Shown here in pieces: positions 38,441-42,105 of a stretch of 42,105 nt of DNA (its first letter is position 1; every line of letters starts with the position of its first letter). Source of the DNA: CAZNVG01 sp964576475 (lineage in GTDB: Bacteria; Patescibacteriota; Saccharimonadia; Saccharimonadales; CAZNVG01); the NCBI GenBank assembly GCA_964576475.1, contig CAZNVG010000007.1:1-42105 (forward strand), written 5' to 3'. Made by a program: the position numbers and the translations under genes. The notes beneath the pieces were generated by a model. That model saw only the letters and a list, made by a program, of their open reading frames with translations, did not search any database and was not told the DNA's origin.

Positions 38441-40310
38441 GCAGCACAATCGCAGCGACAACACACTACGCTGGCTAGGAGTATTACAACCAGGTGGTCA
38501 TACGAAGAGGGAATCGATCCGGACGTTAAAAAAACCAATGTATTATGCTGCAGTACTCATTGTTGGCGTGGCTTTCGCCGCAGTAGTTCTTCAGCTTTTT
38601 CACCTACAGATTATCGAGGGTGCACATAATAGGGATCTGGCCAATGGTAATCGTATACGGGAGCGTATTGTCTATGCTGCACGGGGGAGGATAATGGATA
38701 GAAACGGTAAGGTAATCGCCGATAATGTGTTATCTACGCAGTTGGTTGTCTACCCGTATTTGCTTAATACGGATGCAAGCAATAAAGGCCATCAGATTCG
38801 TAGTATTGCTAATGCGCTTGGAGTTAACGATCAAGAAATAGCAAAACTTATCGACTCTTTCCCCCCTGATGATATACAAGCACACCTCATTGATGACACC
38901 ATTAGCCAGGAAACCATTATTAAACTCGAAAAGGTATCACCCGAAACACCTGCATTTAGCTTGGAAGATGTACCAAAAAGAAAGTATGATGCTCGTTTTA
39001 GTATGGGCACGATAATCGGCTACACAGGATTGGTAACGCAACAGAATCTAGAGGACGACACATCAGGCGAGCTATTACCGACCGACAGTGTAGGGCGTGA
39101 GGGGATTGAGTCATCGTATGACGCCCGCTTGCGTGGTCGAAATGGACGAGAAAAAATTGAAGTTGATGCACTCGGTAGGCCACTAGGGCTATTGGCTCGA
39201 CAAAATGCCCAGCCAGGGGATGATATTACATTGACGATAGATATCGACTTGCAGGCGAAGCTGAATGAAGCAGTTCAGAAATACATGGACAAAGCTCAAA
39301 CTAAGCGAGCAGCAGGCTTGGTGGTTGACCCGCGTAATGGAGAGGTTCTAGCGATGGTTAGCCTGCCCAATTACGACAACAACGAGTTTGTTGGTGGTAT
39401 AGGTACAGAGCGTTACGCACAGCTAAATACCGACCAACGCCAACCACTTGTCAATAAAGTCATAAGCAATGGTTATCCCACAGGTTCGATCATAAAGCCG
39501 TTAGTCGCTAGCGCCGCATTGCAAGAGCGAATAGTATCGCCCGAAACCACCATCGTTGACAGAGGCTTTTTGGAGTTAAGAAGTCAATATGATCAAAATG
39601 TTGTATATCGCTATAATGGCTGGAATCAATCGGGATTGGGTCCCATGCAGGTTCGCTCGGCCATAGCATTCAGCTCAAACATTTACTTCTATACAGTTGG
39701 TGGAGGGTATGAGTCACAGCCAGGCCTTGGCGTGGACAAGCTAACGTCGTATTATCGAGCATTTGGACTGGGGGAGCAGTCTGGTATTAAGTTGCCCAAC
39801 GAACAGTATGGAAGAGTCCCCGACAGAGACTGGAAGAAAAGAACGACAGGTGAGGATTGGTTTGTTGGTGATACATATAACATATCCATAGGACAAGGTG
39901 ACATGATTGTTTCCCCGTTGCAGATTACGATGGCAGAGGCAGCGATAGCGAACGGGGGTAGTCTTCAAACCCCGTTAATAGTCAAAAATGAACCCGTTTC
40001 AAGACGTCGTTCAGTTCCGGTGGATCAAAAAAACTTGCAAATAGTTCGTGAGGGCATGCGTCAAACGGTAGTTAATGGCACAACTAGTCCCGCAATGTTC
40101 AAGAAAGTACCTGTGCCTGTTGCTGCAAAGAGTGGTACTGCTGAAACTAACTCACCGGGGGGTAGACCTCCACACTCATGGTACGTGGCGTTTGCACCTT
40201 ACGAGAAACCTGAGATTCTTGCAACAGTACTTGTCGAGGAAGGTAAGGAAGGGGTGAGTTTTTCTGCGCCAGCAATTGCCGAATTCATGGAGTATTATTT
40301 CACTCGTTAA
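38433..40310 (+). CDS. mrdA: Penicillin-binding protein 2 (elongasome transpeptidase)
   Basis: PBP2 cross-links peptidoglycan during elongation together with RodA. The 625-residue class B PBP has a short cytoplasmic end, one membrane segment (about 36-56), a pedestal domain with AARGRIMDRNGKVIADN, and a transpeptidase domain with the three active-site motifs: SIIK (Ser352-Lys355), SSN (414-416) and KSGT (566-569). It is the last gene of the mreBCD operon, and the RodA partner is encoded at 17180-18280. Such a PBP would be a beta-lactam target. Confidence 0.94.
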   Translation: MRKQHNRSDNTLRWLGVLQPGGHTKRESIRTLKKPMYYAAVLIVGVAFAAVVLQLFHLQIIEGAHNRDLANGNRIRERIVYAARGRIMDRNGKVIADNVLSTQLVVYPYLLNTDASNKGHQIRSIANALGVNDQEIAKLIDSFPPDDIQAHLIDDTISQETIIKLEKVSPETPAFSLEDVPKRKYDARFSMGTIIGYTGLVTQQNLEDDTSGELLPTDSVGREGIESSYDARLRGRNGREKIEVDALGRPLGLLARQNAQPGDDITLTIDIDLQAKLNEAVQKYMDKAQTKRAAGLVVDPRNGEVLAMVSLPNYDNNEFVGGIGTERYAQLNTDQRQPLVNKVISNGYPTGSIIKPLVASAALQERIVSPETTIVDRGFLELRSQYDQNVVYRYNGWNQSGLGPMQVRSAIAFSSNIYFYTVGGGYESQPGLGVDKLTSYYRAFGLGEQSGIKLPNEQYGRVPDRDWKKRTTGEDWFVGDTYNISIGQGDMIVSPLQITMAEAAIANGGSLQTPLIVKNEPVSRRRSVPVDQKNLQIVREGMRQTVVNGTTSPAMFKKVPVPVAAKSGTAETNSPGGRPPHSWYVAFAPYEKPEILATVLVEEGKEGVSFSAPAIAEFMEYYFTR

Positions 40311-40340
40311 TGGGCTGGCTGTAGTGTGAGCAATTTAATA

Positions 40341-40369
40341 TAGACATGTCGTGAACTTGCAGCTATACT
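40341..40369 (+). promoter_or_regulatory. greA promoter
   Basis: TAGACA (40341-40346), 17 bp spacer, TATACT (40364-40369). This is one of the best-scoring promoters here; it gives a leader of about 64 nt. Confidence 0.65.
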
Positions 40370-40433
40370 CTGCCGGTACAAGGAGGGTGCAATCGGCCCT
40401 CTTTATTAGACGGCAGAGAAACTAAGAGGGGAA
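40368..40433 (+). promoter_or_regulatory. Structured greA leader with competing SD pairing
   Basis: CCCTCTT (40397-40403) is the exact complement of AAGAGGG (40424-40430), which contains the greA ribosome-binding site. The same CCCTC can instead pair with GAGGG upstream (40383-40387). An outer stem CTCTGCCG/CGGCAGAG (40368-40375, 40411-40418) is perfect, but its 5' arm overlaps the -10 box and would only be present in read-through RNA. The region could act as a translational switch or a weak terminator; this is inference. Confidence 0.4.
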
Positions 40434-40439
40434 CAACCC

Positions 40440-40898
40440 ATGAAGAAACCATTCCACCTAACATCAGAAGGTAAAAACGAATTAGAGACAGAGCTTAAGG
40501 AGCTTAAGGATCAGCGCGCCCCAGTAGCAGAGAGACTTAAGACTGCACGAGGTTTCGGCGATTTATCTGAAAATGCAGAGTATGATGCAGCTCGGCGAGA
40601 GCTTGAACGAATTGAAAGTCGTGTGCTCGAAATCGAACACATACTACAGAACTCAGTCTTGATTAAAGAGACGAATGCAAAAAGTGTGCGTCTTGGATCT
40701 ACAGTTACTTTGAAAGGCGAAGGCGGAAAGACGCAAGAATTTTCGGTCGTTGGTACCGTTGAAGCCGACCCGCTTGAAGGCAAGATATCTGATGAATCAC
40801 CGATCGGTAAAGCACTTATGGGCAAAAGCGTCGGCGAGGAAGTCGAAATCGTTACACCAAGCGAGACGGCAACTTTCAAGATTCAGACAATCTCCTGA
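40440..40898 (+). CDS. greA: Transcription elongation factor GreA
   Basis: GreA rescues backtracked RNA polymerase by stimulating transcript cleavage. The 152-residue protein has the N-terminal coiled coil with the acidic tip GFGDLSENAEYDAAR (Asp41, Glu44), which enters the polymerase secondary channel, and the C-terminal FKBP-like domain (SDESPIGKALMGKSVGEEVEIVTP). The length is normal. The ATG at 40440 follows AAGAGGGG. lysS starts 36 nt downstream from its own leaderless promoter; greA-lysS adjacency is common in bacteria. Confidence 0.95.
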   Translation: MKKPFHLTSEGKNELETELKELKDQRAPVAERLKTARGFGDLSENAEYDAARRELERIESRVLEIEHILQNSVLIKETNAKSVRLGSTVTLKGEGGKTQEFSVVGTVEADPLEGKISDESPIGKALMGKSVGEEVEIVTPSETATFKIQTIS

Positions 40899-40922
40899 TA
40901 CCCAAGACCATCGATAGTAAGG

Positions 40923-40928
40923 TAGAAT
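40923..40928 (+). promoter_or_regulatory. -10 box of a leaderless lysS promoter
   Basis: TAGAAT lies 6 nt before the lysS ATG at 40935; there is no Shine-Dalgarno. The -35 is weak. Confidence 0.45.
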
Positions 40929-40934
40929 AGAGCA

Positions 40935-42105
40935 ATGGCTACACTTAAAGAGTTGCGTGATGAACGATTGCGCAAACGTACTGAACTAGAAAAGCTTGGC
41001 GTAAATCCTTACCCGGCAGAAGCAAATCGAACTCATGATATACAACAGGTTGTTAGTGAGTTTGATTCGCTTGAAAATCAAACCGTAACTGTTGCGGGTC
41101 GTATTAAGTCGATTCGAAAGTTCGGTAAGATTGCATTTGTTGTTGTGCGCGACTGGACAGGTGAAGTTCAGTTGTTTTGGAAAGCAGGCGACGCAGTCGA
41201 CCCAAATCGAGCGAATAGTGAACTTGGTATTGGCGATATATCCTTGCTTGACAGTGGTGACTTTATAGAAGCAACAGGTCCAGTTATCAAGACGCAGACT
41301 GGGGAAATATCAGTGGATATTTCCAGACTACGTCTGCTCACGAAATCTCTGAGGCCGATGCCTACCGATCAAGACGGCTTTTCTGACAAAGAACAGAGAT
41401 TGCGTCGACGCTATGTTGATATGAACGTCAACAAACAAGTGTACGAACGTTTTGTTAGACGAAGCTTGTTCTGGCAGGCAACCCGCGACTTCTTGTTGAA
41501 GGAAGGCTTTCTCGAGATAAGTATTCCAGTACTCGAACAGACGACTGGTGGCGCAGATGCAAAGCCATTCGTTACACACATGGATGCGCTTGACCAAGAT
41601 TTTTATCTTCGTATTAGTCATGAGCTACCTCTTAAGCGATTGCTCGGTGCTGGCTATGAAAAAGTATTCGATATTGGTCCTCGTTTTAGAAATGAGAACT
41701 ATTCTGATGAACACCTGCCTGAGCATGTTGCAATGGAGTGGTACTGGGCATATGCTGACTGGCAAAAAGGCATGAAGCTTACAGAGCGACTTGTAAGAAC
41801 AGTTGCTGACAAAACTTTTGGAACGCGAGAATTCACGCTGGCCAGCGGAGCGCACATTAACCTAGGAGCTGACGATGAGTCTTGGCCGCTCATTAGTTTT
41901 GTGGGTGTTATAAAAGATACCTATGGCATCGATGTATTCAACACTACTCTTGAGGAAGTTCAGGCTAAACTGAAAGAACACAAACTAGAGGTTGAAAAAA
42001 TCGATAATCTGCCGAGAAGTATTGACAAGTTATGGAAGAAAATCAGGGTATCTTTGTCAGGGCCGGCCTTCTTGGTTGATGTTCCAACCTTCTTGCAGCC
42101 ACTCG
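40935..42105 (+). CDS. lysS: Lysyl-tRNA synthetase, class II (3' end outside window)
   Basis: LysRS charges tRNA-Lys. The frame is open from ATG 40935 to the window end (390 codons; about 100 or more residues missing). The N-terminus (LRKRTELEKLGVNPYP) and OB-fold anticodon-binding domain (VTVAGRIKSIRKFGKIAFVVVRD) are typical, followed by LRPMPTDQDGFSDKEQRLRRRYVDM and motif 2 as FDIGPRFRNENYSDEHLPEH. Motif 2 departs from the usual LysRS form (YEIGRNFRNEG...HNPEF), so a relative of the Asp/Asn/Lys class IIb group cannot be fully excluded. Motif 3 lies beyond the window. Confidence 0.85.
   Translation, partial: MATLKELRDERLRKRTELEKLGVNPYPAEANRTHDIQQVVSEFDSLENQTVTVAGRIKSIRKFGKIAFVVVRDWTGEVQLFWKAGDAVDPNRANSELGIGDISLLDSGDFIEATGPVIKTQTGEISVDISRLRLLTKSLRPMPTDQDGFSDKEQRLRRRYVDMNVNKQVYERFVRRSLFWQATRDFLLKEGFLEISIPVLEQTTGGADAKPFVTHMDALDQDFYLRISHELPLKRLLGAGYEKVFDIGPRFRNENYSDEHLPEHVAMEWYWAYADWQKGMKLTERLVRTVADKTFGTREFTLASGAHINLGADDESWPLISFVGVIKDTYGIDVFNTTLEEVQAKLKEHKLEVEKIDNLPRSIDKLWKKIRVSLSGPAFLVDVPTFLQPL

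Noticed and set aside
1..42105. tRNA genes, rRNA, CRISPR arrays, insertion sequences, prophage or recent foreign islands
   Set aside because: All intergenic gaps were read; none contains a cloverleaf, repeat-spacer array or transposase, and the genes are uniformly housekeeping in type.

Overview
This window carries about 43 protein genes packed almost end to end, and nearly all are core bacterial housekeeping genes. No insertion sequences, prophage, CRISPR arrays, tRNA or rRNA genes were seen. Several features point to a reduced-genome Candidate Phyla Radiation (Patescibacteria) bacterium, most likely a Saccharibacteria (TM7) relative: very short intergenic gaps, compact enzymes (ProRS without an editing insertion, glutamate 5-kinase without a PUA domain, short EF-Ts, short adenylate kinase), zinc-free B-type bL31, eukaryote-like IleRS, and a class II ribonucleotide reductase. 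This placement is inferred from gene content, not from a phylogeny. TGA is used as a stop codon by many genes, so the genetic code looks standard.

Layout. 1-3745: tail of an unknown gene, a small winged-helix regulator, recJ, rpsU, adk, map. 3746-6487: division genes ftsA and ftsZ, with a 24-codon leader ORF before ftsA. 6488-9959: nrdR and nrdJ (B12-dependent ribonucleotide reductase) with a structured RNA between them. 10056-11721: OmpR-type two-component pair. 11724-13571: typA on the minus strand. 13687-18280: a cysteine-free thioredoxin-fold protein, a T-box leader, ileS, and the SEDS polymerase rodA. 18353-20485: rplU, parA, parB. 20491-24973: lepB (minus), LytR-CpsA-Psr ligase, an unknown membrane protein, HtrA protease. 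24976-28340 (minus): prmC, prfA, rpmE, yvcK. 28483-34019: rpsB, tsf, frr, prs, uppS, rseP, CPBP protease. 34020-36286: a proline attenuator, proB, proS. 36310-40310: mreB, mreC, mreD, PBP2. 40440-42105: greA and the start of lysS.

Together the genes cover translation (r-proteins, factors, three aminoacyl-tRNA synthetases, RF1 and its methylase), cell division and elongation with wall assembly (FtsA/FtsZ, MreBCD, RodA, PBP2, UppS, LCP, YvcK), protein export and quality control (LepB, RseP, HtrA, MAP), chromosome segregation (ParAB) and dNTP supply (NrdR/NrdJ).

The most interesting content lies in the short leaders. (i) A ribosome-mediated attenuator before proB-proS has a 16-codon leader peptide ending in a proline cluster, flanked by mutually exclusive antiterminator and terminator stems. 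(ii) A T-box leader precedes ileS. (iii) A two-hairpin structured leader precedes nrdJ. (iv) The rpsB leader has a possible pseudoknot. (v) About a dozen genes have a -10 box only 6-12 nt before the start codon, which implies widespread leaderless or near-leaderless mRNAs; the proline leader peptide and the ftsA leader ORF are among them. No stretch longer than 300 bases lacks an annotated element; the longest gene-free stretch (13957-14240) is the ileS promoter and T-box leader.
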